Source of the DNA: Paenibacillus chondroitinus NBRC 15376
GTDB taxonomy: Bacteria > Bacillota > Bacilli > Paenibacillales > NBRC-103111
NCBI RefSeq assembly: GCF_004000765.1
Contig: NZ_BILW01000001.1
Coordinates: 434,001-498,000 of the forward strand
Length of the DNA: 64,000 bases
Direction of reading: 5' to 3'
Shown: positions 8,468-16,581 of the stretch, in pieces
How the letters are laid out: every line of letters starts with the position of its first letter
How positions within the stretch are numbered: position 1 is the stretch's first letter
Notes under the pieces: model-generated
Told to the model about the DNA's origin: nothing
Databases searched by the model: none
Seen by the model: only the letters and a program-made list of their open reading frames with translations
Position numbers and translations under genes: made by a program

Positions 8468-8749
8468 GTGATGCTTGAGAATCGCCAGTGCAAAGGATGC
8501 CGCGAGGAATTCAAAGTTACGGCTGCGCAAATTGACAAGATGCTGCGAGCACCTATGTTTCAGTCAGCAGAAGCCTGCGTCCCCGATTCGGTGTACCGCG
8601 AGCGGTTAAGCCGGTGCAGCGAGTGTCCTAAGCTCGTCAGCGGTCATACGTGCTCGCTATGCGGATGTATTGTGCGAATTGCCGCCAAGCTGCGGGACAA
8701 GAGCTGTCCATACCCGGGCGGGACGGGATGGCAGCGATATAACGCTTAG
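8468..8749 (+). CDS. Small Cys-rich protein (DUF6171-like)
   Basis: This 93-aa protein (92 aa from the adjacent ATG) has an N-terminal C-x2-C pair (CKGC) and a C-terminal cluster: C-x2-C (CSEC), C-x2-C-x-C (CSLCGC), and a final Cys in KSCPYPGG. The pattern suggests one or two structural zinc sites. It resembles the uncharacterised DUF6171 family of Bacillales (recalled, not searched). The GTG start has the weak site GCGGAG inside the end of abfA, implying translational coupling, but a functional link to arabinose metabolism is not evident. A strong terminator follows. Confidence 0.75.
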   Translation: MMLENRQCKGCREEFKVTAAQIDKMLRAPMFQSAEACVPDSVYRERLSRCSECPKLVSGHTCSLCGCIVRIAAKLRDKSCPYPGGTGWQRYNA

Positions 8750-8779
8750 AGGGGTATACGCTTACAAACTGTCAAGTAA

Positions 8780-8836
8780 AATAGGCCGTCAGGGAAGAAG
8801 TAGGATATCTACTTCCCTGACGGCCTATTCCTTTTT
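8780..8836 (+). terminator. Terminator of the abfA transcript
   Basis: A very long stem, AATAGGCCGTCAGGG pairing with CCCTGACGGCCTATT plus AAGTAG/CTACTT at the tip (a 3-nt bulge on the left arm), followed by CTTTTT. The outer AATAGGCC/GGCCTATT arms recur in a hairpin at 29871, which also lies just before a 176-bp-type repeat. Confidence 0.85.
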
Positions 8837-8864
8837 CAGAAGCCGATTGAATAGAGGAGAATGA

Positions 8865-9040
8865 GGAACTACAGGCCGCTATTTCAGTCAAAATAATAGT
8901 TTTCGATCTTGTAGAGGAACTATGGGTTCTTATTCTCGCTCATATGACTTCATTTCCAACAGTATCGGCAAAATAGGGGATCGTAGTTCCCTGTGACCAG
9001 AAAAAAGGCTGTTTCTGAAGAAATAGCGGACTGTAGTTCC
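8865..9040. repeat. Four-unit nested inverted repeat, GGAACT type (176 bp)
   Basis: Forward units start at 8865 and 8916; reverse units end at 8990 and 9040. Unit 1 (GGAACTACAGG then CCGCTATTTC) pairs almost perfectly with unit 4 (GAAATAGCGG then ACTGTAGTTCC). The spacer between units 3 and 4 holds CAGAAA/TTTCTG; the spacer after unit 1 holds an imperfect TCAAAA/TTTTCGA. The element lies between the abfA terminator and the 3' end of the 54-aa gene on the other strand. Confidence 0.8.
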
Positions 9041-9059
9041 CTTACTCAAATGAGGAACC

Positions 9060-9224
9060 CTACTTCTTAATCAACTTCAATTGGATGGCTTGCTCTTCGG
9101 TCAAAATGAATTCCTCTTTGGGCCATATCTCTTCATTTTTATCCCGACCGAAGAGTCGTAAAATCTCATTCCATACGCCTTTTTCAATGGCTTCCGCGGC
9201 TGAAATCATGATTTTCACATTCAT
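9060..9224 (-). CDS. Small acidic/basic protein (54 aa), HxlR operon partner
   Basis: ATG at 9224 is preceded by GGAGGCG; stop is TAG at 9060. The product begins MNVKIMISAAEAIEKGVWNE and ends QLKLIKK. It is rich in Glu, Lys and Ile, predicted mostly helical, without membrane segments or Cys. The start is 18 nt beyond the stop of the HxlR regulator gene, so the two are co-transcribed. I do not recognise a family. Codon use matches its neighbours and the ribosome site is strong, so I consider it a real gene. Confidence 0.65.
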   Translation of the reverse strand: MNVKIMISAAEAIEKGVWNEILRLFGRDKNEEIWPKEEFILTEEQAIQLKLIKK

Positions 9225-9242
9225 CGCCTCCAAGTGTTGTTT

Positions 9243-9566
9243 CTATACTTCTACTAACTCGTTTTGCAGGATATGCTGCTCTCCCCAGGCACACATGGCA
9301 TCGAGGATCGGCTTGAATGACCAACCATACGGTGTTAAAGAATAGACAACTTTGGGCGGTACTTGTTCATAGCTCGTTCTTTTCACCATACCGTCTTGCT
9401 CAAGCTCGCGCAGCTGCTGCGTAAGCATTTTCTGCGTGATATCTGGCATCAATCTTTTTAATTCGCTTGTACGTTTGTCGCCTTTATCCAAATGGCATAA
9501 AATGACGACCTTCCATTTGCCGCCGATTACATCAAGCGTAGCTTCAACGGGAACATTATAGGGCAT
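9243..9566 (-). CDS. HxlR-family transcriptional regulator
   Basis: This 107-aa protein is a single winged helix of the HxlR/MarR-like group: [16 protein letters not shown] near residue 10, the recognition-helix region [21 protein letters not shown], and the wing [13 protein letters not shown]. HxlR proteins bind DNA as dimers and usually control the divergently encoded detoxification or efflux gene. Here the divergent gene is the MFS exporter at 9739, and an inverted repeat overlaps its promoter. It forms an operon with the 54-aa gene downstream. Confidence 0.92.
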   Translation of the reverse strand: MPYNVPVEATLDVIGGKWKVVILCHLDKGDKRTSELKRLMPDITQKMLTQQLRELEQDGMVKRTSYEQVPPKVVYSLTPYGWSFKPILDAMCAWGEQHILQNELVEV

Positions 9567-9608
9567 AGTTTACCTCCGATTTAGGGTAGGAACTTTTAAG
9601 TGCCTATA

Positions 9609-9674
9609 GTACTTTGGAGTATCTATAGAACTTCAAAGTGCGTACTTATCAAATAGTTCGTGTGATCCTATAAT
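9609..9674 (+). promoter_or_regulatory. Promoter of the MFS gene with likely HxlR operator
   Basis: A TATAAT at 9669-9674 has TTATCA 17 nt upstream. Just upstream of the -35 is an interrupted inverted repeat: GTACTTTG at 9609-9616 and CAAAGTGCGTAC at 9634-9645. This is a good candidate for HxlR binding in the divergent intergenic region; function is inferred. Confidence 0.55.
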
Positions 9675-9738
9675 AACACTCAGACAACAAAAGTAAAGTG
9701 TTGCTGCAGGTCACATTCATTCAAATAGGAGGATACTT

Positions 9739-10959
9739 ATGAGTCAAACTATCGCACCAGCTGCTTCTATACAGAAAGATAAGCTGCTTTCAGGGAAATG
9801 GGCGCTGCTTGCGCTGGCCATCAGCGCGTTCGGGATTGGGACGACCGAATTCGTTCCCGTTGGTCTTCTGGCGTCTGTCGCCGATGATTTGCACATCGGG
9901 ATTACACTTGCCGGACTTCTGATTTCCGGTTACGCCATCGGGGTTGCAATTGGCGCGCCAATCCTGACCGCCCTTACAAATCGGATGAACCGCAAGACAT
10001 TACTGATGCTTCTCATGGTCATATTCATTGTTGGAAATGTCGCTGCCGCGCTTTCCACGTCCTTTTCATTTCTGCTGGTTGCTCGCTTTATAACTGCCTT
10101 TTCGCATGGTGTCTTCTTCTCGATCGGCGCGACGATTGCCGTCCAGCTCGTTCCACCGCAGAAAAAAGCCAGCGCCATTGCCTTAATGTTCACTGGACTG
10201 ACAGTCGCAACGGTTACCGGGGTACCGCTTGGAACGTTTATCGGGCAAACGTTAGGTTGGAGAGCGACGTTCTGGGGCGTTGCTTTGCTTGGTGTTATTG
10301 CCATCATCGCGATTACTGCATTAATTCCAAAAAATCTGAAACAATCGCCGCCTGCCAAGTTTTCGGATATGCTCCGTCTGGTAACGAACTCCCGACTGAT
10401 TCTGGGGTATGCCATCACAGCGCTTGGATATGGAGGAACATTTGTTGCTTTCACTTATTTAACCCCGATTTTGCAAGATGTAACAGGACTTAATACAAGT
10501 GTCGTTTCTATCGTGCTGCTTGTCTACGGGGTTGCGGTGGCGATCGGTAACTCGGTTGGCGGAAAATGGGCGAATCACAATCCGCTTCGTGCCTTATTCT
10601 GGATGTTTATTGTTCACGCGGCTATTCTGATCGTATTGACGTTCTTGCTGCCGTTCAAAGTGGCAGGTTTGATTGGTGTCTTCTTGATGGGGCTGCTCGC
10701 GTTCATGAACGTGCCAGGTCTTCAGTTAAATATCGTTCAACTCGCTGAAAAATATGTCCCATCCGCCGTAGACGTTGCTTCCGCCTTGAATATCGCGGCT
10801 TTCAACGTCGGGATTGCTATAGGCTCATTGGTTGGTGGCTTGGTTGTCGACACGATCGGTCTGCAGCAAACACCATGGATCGGCGGTTTAATGGTCTTGG
10901 TAGCTGTTGTTCTCACAGCCGTATCAGCCAAGTTGGAGCGTAAAAAAATCCAAGCATGA
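9739..10959 (+). CDS. MFS drug/metabolite exporter (DHA1 family, AraJ-like)
   Basis: This 406-aa membrane protein has 12 predicted transmembrane segments. Typical DHA1/AraJ-type features are visible: FGIGTTEFVPVGLLASVADDL in segment 1 (split by loop), TNRMNRKTLL in the 2-3 loop, and the motif-C-like GLTVATVTGVPLGTFIG in segment 5. It probably expels a toxic compound or sugar-like metabolite by proton antiport. ATG follows AGGAGG. It is divergent from the HxlR regulator, which probably represses it. The truncated globin gene follows after 55 bp and may be co-transcribed. Confidence 0.9.
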   Translation: MSQTIAPAASIQKDKLLSGKWALLALAISAFGIGTTEFVPVGLLASVADDLHIGITLAGLLISGYAIGVAIGAPILTALTNRMNRKTLLMLLMVIFIVGNVAAALSTSFSFLLVARFITAFSHGVFFSIGATIAVQLVPPQKKASAIALMFTGLTVATVTGVPLGTFIGQTLGWRATFWGVALLGVIAIIAITALIPKNLKQSPPAKFSDMLRLVTNSRLILGYAITALGYGGTFVAFTYLTPILQDVTGLNTSVVSIVLLVYGVAVAIGNSVGGKWANHNPLRALFWMFIVHAAILIVLTFLLPFKVAGLIGVFLMGLLAFMNVPGLQLNIVQLAEKYVPSAVDVASALNIAAFNVGIAIGSLVGGLVVDTIGLQQTPWIGGLMVLVAVVLTAVSAKLERKKIQA

Positions 10960-11014
10960 ATCTAACAATTCAGGAGAAAATATCCATAGAACTCACTTGT
11001 AAAGGATGAAATCT

Positions 11015-11380
11015 GTGGATCAAACAATGACGTTATATGAAAAAATTGGCGGAGAGCCCGCGATTGCTAAAGTAGTTGATTATTTCTATGAACTTATTTT
11101 AGCTGATGATACGGTGAATGAGTTTTTTAAGAACACGGATATGGAGAAACAACGGAAGCATCAAACCAAATTTATTACCTTTGCTTTAGGTGGCCCAAAT
11201 CAATATACGGGTTTCTCGATGGCTAGAGCCCATAAGGGAATGAATTTACAGCCGGTGCATTTTAATGCCGTTGCGAACCATCTCTCCCAGGCTCTTGCGC
11301 ATTTTGAAGTGCCCAAACCTGAGATCGATCAAGTGATTACGCATGTTGCTTCGCTCAAAGACGATATTCTTTATAAATAG
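11015..11380 (+). CDS. Group I truncated hemoglobin
   Basis: A 2-on-2 globin of about 121 aa that binds heme and O2 or NO, probably in NO detoxification or redox sensing. Family marks are LYEKIGGEPAI at the N-terminus, the B-helix Tyr in VDYFYELI, FFKNTDMEKQRKHQ, and the proximal His in the MARAHKGMNL region. The GTG at 11015 fits the AAAGG at 11001-11005; an ATG at 11006 lies too close to it, and the ATG at 11027 gives a family-typical start but sits far from the site. A strong bidirectional terminator follows. Confidence 0.9.
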   Translation: MDQTMTLYEKIGGEPAIAKVVDYFYELILADDTVNEFFKNTDMEKQRKHQTKFITFALGGPNQYTGFSMARAHKGMNLQPVHFNAVANHLSQALAHFEVPKPEIDQVITHVASLKDDILYK

Positions 11381-11405
11381 CCAGATTTGAGGTTAAAATG
11401 AGAAG

Positions 11406-11437
11406 GGGCTGTCCATAATTATGGACAGCCCTTTTTT
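11406..11437. terminator. Terminator between the globin and inhA genes
   Basis: A perfect 13-bp palindrome (GGGCTGTCCATAA/TTATGGACAGCCC) followed by six T residues on the plus strand. It lies in the convergent gap and is likely to serve both genes. Confidence 0.9.
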
Positions 11438-11456
11438 CAAAAAGATTCAAATCGCT

Positions 11457-13835
11457 TTACTTGTGAATCCAAATCAATCCGGCTGAATTATCTTTCGCTT
11501 CGCCGATGACCCGGAATTTCAATCCGAATTTCGGTACCAAGCGGCCCGCGTCTGGAATCAGCTCATTCGAATATAACTTGGCATCGGAGAATTCCTCGAC
11601 ACCCGGCAACGATTTGTAGTTGTATTCGCCTCTCGTCTCGTTATTGACGTACCATGCCGGTGTTTTATCCAGCGAAAAGGCTGCATCCGCAACTTGATAA
11701 CGGGTTGTTTGCGAAACGGAATCTTGCCCGTCTTTCTTGAACACCAGTGCCGCGGCATGAGAGTCTACAACACCGAGGAAGCCTTGGCCTGGATGAATCC
11801 CAACCCAGTTATCCAGATAACTGTCATCGGCATACCATACGACGAGTCCAGTGTTGTACTTAACTCCGCGGCTGAACGCCAGCGCTTTGTCAGCTCCTTC
11901 GTAGTTTCTCCACTCCAGATAATAGTAGTGCTTCTTGAATTCCATCCCATTGGATTGAACGAAGCCGTCCAGTTTAAAAGCGGAAGCTCCTTCAGCGTCA
12001 TCGGAGAACGCTACTTTTCCATCAACGATTAATTTCGCGTTATCCATGGCAAATCCATTCAGAGCCAGCCCGCCATCAGTCACATAGTCGAAGTTCAGCG
12101 TCACTTTTTTGCCAATGAATGGCGCTAAGTTGTAGGATTTATCCACCCAAGCCCCATTCGAGGTTTCGGCGCGTGCGTCTCCGTTCGTATCATCGTCCCC
12201 GATGACATCGAGCGTTACTTCTTGTCCATCATAGGTAGCCGCCGTTACCGTCAGATAGTCGTATTCGAACTCAACTTCATACAAGGATTTGAAATCAAAC
12301 GTCGCTGTTTGCGCATTGGTCAAATCAAATTCCGGCGTCGATAGAGTCGTATGCAGGTTATCGCCTTTTGTACTGTAATAGTAGCGGGAGCCAAAAGCGG
12401 GCTGAATGCCTTGTACGGCTTTATCCGGCAAATTGACTTTGACGATTCCTGGATTTTTCGACTTCGTTACGCTTTGATCAATAATGGCTGTCTTCCCTAG
12501 TTGGTTAATGTCCGAAGCGTTGACCTCGGTGACGTTAGCCCAATTGCCGCCCATCGTTTTTTGGAAGAAATCTTTATTTTGCGGTGAAAAAGAGGTTGGA
12601 GTCGTACCGGCAATATTTCCGTTCCAGCTGCCCCCGCTCATAATGGACCAAGAAGCAATCGGCTCGCCTTGTCCGGTGTATTGGGTGTCGTATTCATCCG
12701 GCAGTCCCAAATCATGCCCGAATTCATGGGCGAATACGCCGACTGCGCCGTCCTCAGGCTGTATCGTATAATCGTAAGCGGCCATCTTGCCGCCCCAATA
12801 GCTGACGGGGGTTGACGTTCCCGCAATTGGGTACACGCCATCCAGCGTCCAACGATGCGACCAAATGGCATTGTCGCCTAAGGCGCCGCCGCCGGCTTCT
12901 TGCCCCGTACCCGCATGGATGATCATGAGATGGTCGACTAAACCGTCGGGTTCATTTTGATTACCATCGCCATCCAGGTCGTACAAATCGAATTTATCAT
13001 AATCAGCCAAGTTAATGCCTTTGGCAACAGCGGCGTTAAGCGCATCTTTGACGAGATCGCGAGGACCAAGCGGGGCAAGGTTATCATGACCGCCAGCAGG
13101 GTTATCGTCTCCATACTGAGCGGCAGTGCCGGGAACCGTTAACCAGTCAGAGACGTAGCCATCAACCGTATAGCTGCCGCCGGACTGCTCTTCGTAGTAT
13201 TGTTTAAAGGTTTGAATTTTCGATCCATCGAACAATTTAAAATCTTTATCGCCAAACATGAGCTTACGATAATGCTCCGGACTGAAGTCTTTGGCGTACA
13301 TGAAACCAGGTTCTTGTTTCACATTGTTATGTTTGACGTCGGCAAATTCGGTCAACAGCACTAGGACTTTGTCCTCTCGAACAGGGCCGTTATAACGATC
13401 TTGCTTGGCGGATGGAATTGGGATTCCGCTGCCGTTGCCGATCTTGAGATTATCCATGCCATGGTTCATTTGTGATAATAACTTCACTTTTTGTTTTGCG
13501 ACAAAATCTTTCGACTTTTTATCCATTTCATCATGCAGTCTGTTCTTCTGATCCGCTTTGGTGTTTGCTAGTTTCTTATTTTTGACAGATAAATAGCTTT
13601 TTACTGCTTTGGATATTTGTTCTGGTGTTGCGCTTTTGTTCAAAAGACCTCGATCCATTAGCCCCTTGGCCAGACGTTCGTCGTTCACGATCATCGCATC
13701 GATCGGTGGTGCGTCCAGTGCCTCCAGTGCTTCCGAGTAGCCGGTTTCTGCGGCGGATGCCGTGGTTGCAAATAGTCCTACCGTTAAACTTGTTGCGAAA
13801 AACACGTTCGTCATTTTCATGATGGTCTTGTTCAA
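11457..13835 (-). CDS. inhA: Immune inhibitor A-type M6 metalloprotease
   Basis: This 792-aa secreted zinc protease has a signal peptide ending near TASA (residue 28). A propeptide runs to about 110, then the M6 catalytic domain with the zinc motif HEFGH at 370-374 inside [22 protein letters not shown]-like beta-sandwich region (about 480-620) and a C-terminal domain follow. InhA proteases degrade host antimicrobial peptides and matrix proteins in Bacillus; here it may act in nutrition or competition. The TTG start follows AGGAGG by 8 nt. A run of acidic residues ([14 protein letters not shown]) resembles a calcium site. Confidence 0.95.
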   Translation of the reverse strand: MNKTIMKMTNVFFATSLTVGLFATTASAAETGYSEALEALDAPPIDAMIVNDERLAKGLMDRGLLNKSATPEQISKAVKSYLSVKNKKLANTKADQKNRLHDEMDKKSKDFVAKQKVKLLSQMNHGMDNLKIGNGSGIPIPSAKQDRYNGPVREDKVLVLLTEFADVKHNNVKQEPGFMYAKDFSPEHYRKLMFGDKDFKLFDGSKIQTFKQYYEEQSGGSYTVDGYVSDWLTVPGTAAQYGDDNPAGGHDNLAPLGPRDLVKDALNAAVAKGINLADYDKFDLYDLDGDGNQNEPDGLVDHLMIIHAGTGQEAGGGALGDNAIWSHRWTLDGVYPIAGTSTPVSYWGGKMAAYDYTIQPEDGAVGVFAHEFGHDLGLPDEYDTQYTGQGEPIASWSIMSGGSWNGNIAGTTPTSFSPQNKDFFQKTMGGNWANVTEVNASDINQLGKTAIIDQSVTKSKNPGIVKVNLPDKAVQGIQPAFGSRYYYSTKGDNLHTTLSTPEFDLTNAQTATFDFKSLYEVEFEYDYLTVTAATYDGQEVTLDVIGDDDTNGDARAETSNGAWVDKSYNLAPFIGKKVTLNFDYVTDGGLALNGFAMDNAKLIVDGKVAFSDDAEGASAFKLDGFVQSNGMEFKKHYYYLEWRNYEGADKALAFSRGVKYNTGLVVWYADDSYLDNWVGIHPGQGFLGVVDSHAAALVFKKDGQDSVSQTTRYQVADAAFSLDKTPAWYVNNETRGEYNYKSLPGVEEFSDAKLYSNELIPDAGRLVPKFGLKFRVIGEAKDNSAGLIWIHK

Positions 13836-13856
13836 TCATCAAACCTCCTAGTAGAA

Positions 13857-13885
13857 AATTTAATTGACCGTTGTACAGTTAAATT
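13857..13885. promoter_or_regulatory. Inverted repeat upstream of inhA
   Basis: AATTTAA (13857-13863) and TTAAATT (13879-13885) form 7-bp arms around a 15-nt centre, right behind the inhA ribosome binding site. It could be an operator in the leader. No matching regulator is adjacent, so the role is uncertain. Confidence 0.3.
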
Positions 13886-14054
13886 AAATAATAGATTCCC
13901 AAATCTAGTAAGTGCTGCTAGACCTGCACAATTCGACCTACTACTTATTTCCTTTTTCGACTTTCTCTGCTTTTTGAAATGGTGGAATTTGTAGAATAAA
14001 AGAAGATAAAAGAGGTTAATTTATCCAAAAAGGTTTTTTCAGGAGGCTGTCATT

Positions 14055-14371
14055 ATGTCGTTCGACCCATGTAAGGACCCATTCCCGCAGTCTCCCAAAT
14101 TGGTTTGGTTAAGCGAAACTGAGATGCCAACATTTCCAAAGATGGCCAACGACATTGAAGCTGACGTGGCTGTGGCAGGTTCAGGCATCACGGGGATGAA
14201 AACCGATACGACTTGTACGCATATGGGCTGTGAAGTCGAGTGGAACGAGGCGGAAAGATCCTGGGACTGCCCATGTCATGGCTCGCGGTTTCTTATACAG
14301 GCACTGTGATCGAAGGGCCAGCCAAACAACCGCTAATGCAGGTGGATGTACGCGTCGATCAAAAAAAATAA
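14055..14371 (+). pseudogene. Internally deleted, frameshifted FAD oxidoreductase with Rieske domain
   Basis: The first 46 codons encode the N-terminus of a glycine oxidase-type flavoprotein, up to the FAD motif [11 protein letters not shown]. The frame then runs straight into the C-terminal Rieske iron-sulfur domain ([14 protein letters not shown], then CPCHGSRF, with both Cys-x-His clusters). The main body, normally around 400 residues, is missing. After HGSRF the reading frame also shifts: the natural ending ([15 protein letters not shown] to VDQKK) continues in another frame to TAA at 14369-14371. The AGGAGG site and start remain. Two lesions make this a clear gene remnant. Confidence 0.85.
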
Positions 14372-14439
14372 CAATGCATCCCCGTTTGTTCGGTATAATA
14401 TAGGGAAAGCTATATGATTTCTGTAAATGGGGGACTGAT

Positions 14440-15534
14440 ATGAATATCGCGAAGAAAGTAACGTGGTTGGAGCTTTTTTATGACTTGCTCTTTGTAGCTG
14501 CCGTGTCTAAGGCAACACATGTGCTGCTGCATGCTGACCACGGGACGGTTTCACTGGAGTATATCCTCAAATTTGTGCTTATTTTTATTCCCATTTGGTG
14601 GGCATGGGTAGGGCAAACGCTGTTTAACAATCGATATGGACAGGACGTCTTCGCTCACCGCATCTACATGATTCTGCAACTGTTTTTTGTGCTCATCATG
14701 ACGTTTAGTTTATCGCCGGATTTTGATCGATATTATGTTCCATTTTTTATAGGATACATAGGTTCAAGGGTGTTAACAGCTCTTCAATACTTAGCGATTC
14801 ATAAAGGGGAAGAATCCCACCGTGCTGCGACGGCGCGATTTCTAGGGACGAGGTTTTGGATCGGCATCGTGATTTCGAGCGCATCCTTATTTTTCGATTC
14901 CTGGGTCAGGTATCTGATTCTCTACGCGGGAATTGCCATCGATGTATTTCTACCGGTCATTGGTAGACGATTCTTGGTACATACGCCTATTAACACGCAT
15001 CACTTATTGGAACGGTTTGCCTTATTTACGCTCATTCTATTAGGGGAATCAGTCGTGAGTACGTTGGCTGTTTTACAGAATAGCAATGGCACATGGGCAT
15101 CGATTTTGTTTGCCGCGCTGGCTTTTATTCTAGTTATTGGGATTTGGTGGCAGTATTTTGAGAATATCGAGCGAAAAGTGGATAAAGCGCTGCAAACAGC
15201 CGGACAAACGATTATTTACGGTCATTTGCTCGTTTATTTATCGCTAAGTACAATCGCGGCATCGATTCAGCTGCTCTTTTTGGAGCAATTGGACTACCAC
15301 TTTATTTTGGTGATGGTATTTCTCTCCGTTCTGTTGTACTTCGTCTCGACGACGATCATTTTCCATCGGTACCGGCATAAGCACCTGCAGCTGAGACCCG
15401 TTCATTTGGCACTATTTTTAGGAATCTTAGGCGGATTTTTTGTTATAGACTTGTTTATCGTTGTGCCCAACTATGTGATTATGGCTGAAATGGCCTTGTT
15501 TTTTCTGGTTTATGCGAGATTAGCAACCCGTTAG
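14440..15534 (+). CDS. ltrA: Low temperature requirement protein A (LtrA) family membrane protein
   Basis: This 364-aa protein has about 10 hydrophobic segments. The N-terminus (KKVTWLELFYDLLFVAAVSK) is the hallmark of the LtrA family, named from a Listeria gene needed for growth at low temperature. Further family features are WWAWVGQTLFNNRY near residue 50 and LERFALFTLILLGESVV near 190. The biochemical role is unknown. ATG follows GGGGG. A TATAAT lies at 14394 without a good -35 box. The nucleoside hydrolase gene begins 39 nt after its stop, so the two may share a transcript. Confidence 0.9.
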   Translation: MNIAKKVTWLELFYDLLFVAAVSKATHVLLHADHGTVSLEYILKFVLIFIPIWWAWVGQTLFNNRYGQDVFAHRIYMILQLFFVLIMTFSLSPDFDRYYVPFFIGYIGSRVLTALQYLAIHKGEESHRAATARFLGTRFWIGIVISSASLFFDSWVRYLILYAGIAIDVFLPVIGRRFLVHTPINTHHLLERFALFTLILLGESVVSTLAVLQNSNGTWASILFAALAFILVIGIWWQYFENIERKVDKALQTAGQTIIYGHLLVYLSLSTIAASIQLLFLEQLDYHFILVMVFLSVLLYFVSTTIIFHRYRHKHLQLRPVHLALFLGILGGFFVIDLFIVVPNYVIMAEMALFFLVYARLATR

Positions 15535-15573
15535 TTGTCCAAGCAAACAAGAATTCAAGGGAGGCACCGCTCA

Positions 15574-16491
15574 ATGATTTCATTTCCGAAAATAACGCAA
15601 GAAAAGCTGCTGCAGCGCTTAGCTCATCCTGGCAAAAAAGTCCGCATGGTGCTGGATACGGATACTTATAATGAAATCGACGATCAGTTCGCTGTCGTTT
15701 ATGCGTTGAAATCCCCTGAGCAGCTGCAGATTGAAGCTTTTTATGCGGCGCCATTTCATAATGAATTATCAGACGGGCCAGCCGATGGCATGGAGAAAAG
15801 CTACCGAGAACTGCAGAAAATTTCTGCACTGCTGCCGGAAATGTCCGGCATCCCGGTCTACCGCGGATCAACGGGATATTTATCCGGAGCTGAGACGCCG
15901 CAAGAAAGCGATGCGGCGAGAAATTTGGTGGAGCGGGCAATGGCCTCTCCTGAGGACGATCCGCTTTATGTAGTAGCGATCGGCGCCATAACAAACGTCG
16001 CTTCCGCGATCTTGCTCGAGCCGCGCATTATCGAGAAAATCGTCGTTGTCTGGCTAGGCGGACATTCTTTGCCTTGGCCGGATACCAAGGAATTCAACCT
16101 TGCGCAGGATTTGCACGCATCTCGAACTGTGCTCAATTGCGGCGTGCCGCTTGTGCTAATTCCTTGTATGGGCGTCACTTCGCACCTGCTTACAACGCTG
16201 TCGGAAGTGCGGGAGTTTGTGAAAGATCAGGGAGAGATCGGCAAGTATCTCTATGAAACGTATGAGAATTGTGCGAAAGACCATTTTGCGTATTCGCGTG
16301 TCATTTGGGATATTGCGACGATTGCATATCTGATCAATGAAAGCTGGCTGCCCAATGAGCTGGTGCACAGCCCGATTCTGTCGGAAGATTTCCGCTACAG
16401 CTTTGATGCCTCGCGGCATTTTATTCGTTATATTCACTTTGTTCGGCGTGACCGTGTGTTTAAGGATTTTTTCACCAAGTTGGGAAGCTGA
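15574..16491 (+). CDS. Nucleoside hydrolase (inosine-uridine preferring family)
   Basis: This 305-aa protein shows the calcium-binding signature of nucleoside hydrolases near the N-terminus: LDTDTYNEIDDQFA, with D28, D30, D36 and D37. The family hydrolyses the N-glycosidic bond of ribonucleosides to free base and ribose. The middle region (VVAIGAITNVASAI) and the later acidic/His region (DIATIAYLI) also fit. The ATG at 15574 has GGGAGG upstream; an upstream TTG that abuts the ltrA stop lacks a ribosome site. A sugar kinase gene follows downstream, possibly for the released sugar. Confidence 0.88.
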   Translation: MISFPKITQEKLLQRLAHPGKKVRMVLDTDTYNEIDDQFAVVYALKSPEQLQIEAFYAAPFHNELSDGPADGMEKSYRELQKISALLPEMSGIPVYRGSTGYLSGAETPQESDAARNLVERAMASPEDDPLYVVAIGAITNVASAILLEPRIIEKIVVVWLGGHSLPWPDTKEFNLAQDLHASRTVLNCGVPLVLIPCMGVTSHLLTTLSEVREFVKDQGEIGKYLYETYENCAKDHFAYSRVIWDIATIAYLINESWLPNELVHSPILSEDFRYSFDASRHFIRYIHFVRRDRVFKDFFTKLGS

Positions 16492-16510
16492 CAGAGATAA
16501 GTGTTTCGGG

Positions 16511-16545
16511 AATCCCTCCATCCCTTGGATGCGGGGGATTTTTTT
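16511..16545 (+). terminator. Terminator-like hairpin between hydrolase and kinase
   Basis: An imperfect stem (AATCCC-CCATCC with GGATG-GGGGGATT) followed by seven T residues, in the 90-bp gap between the two genes. It may fully end the upstream transcript or attenuate read-through into the kinase gene. Confidence 0.65.
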
Positions 16546-16581
16546 GCGGTAAGGCAATTTATATTTGAGAGGAGCAAGCTT

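Noticed and set aside
15479-15994. 171-codon minus-strand frame across the ltrA/nucleoside hydrolase junction
   Set aside because: Overlaps two confidently identified genes and shows no protein-family features.
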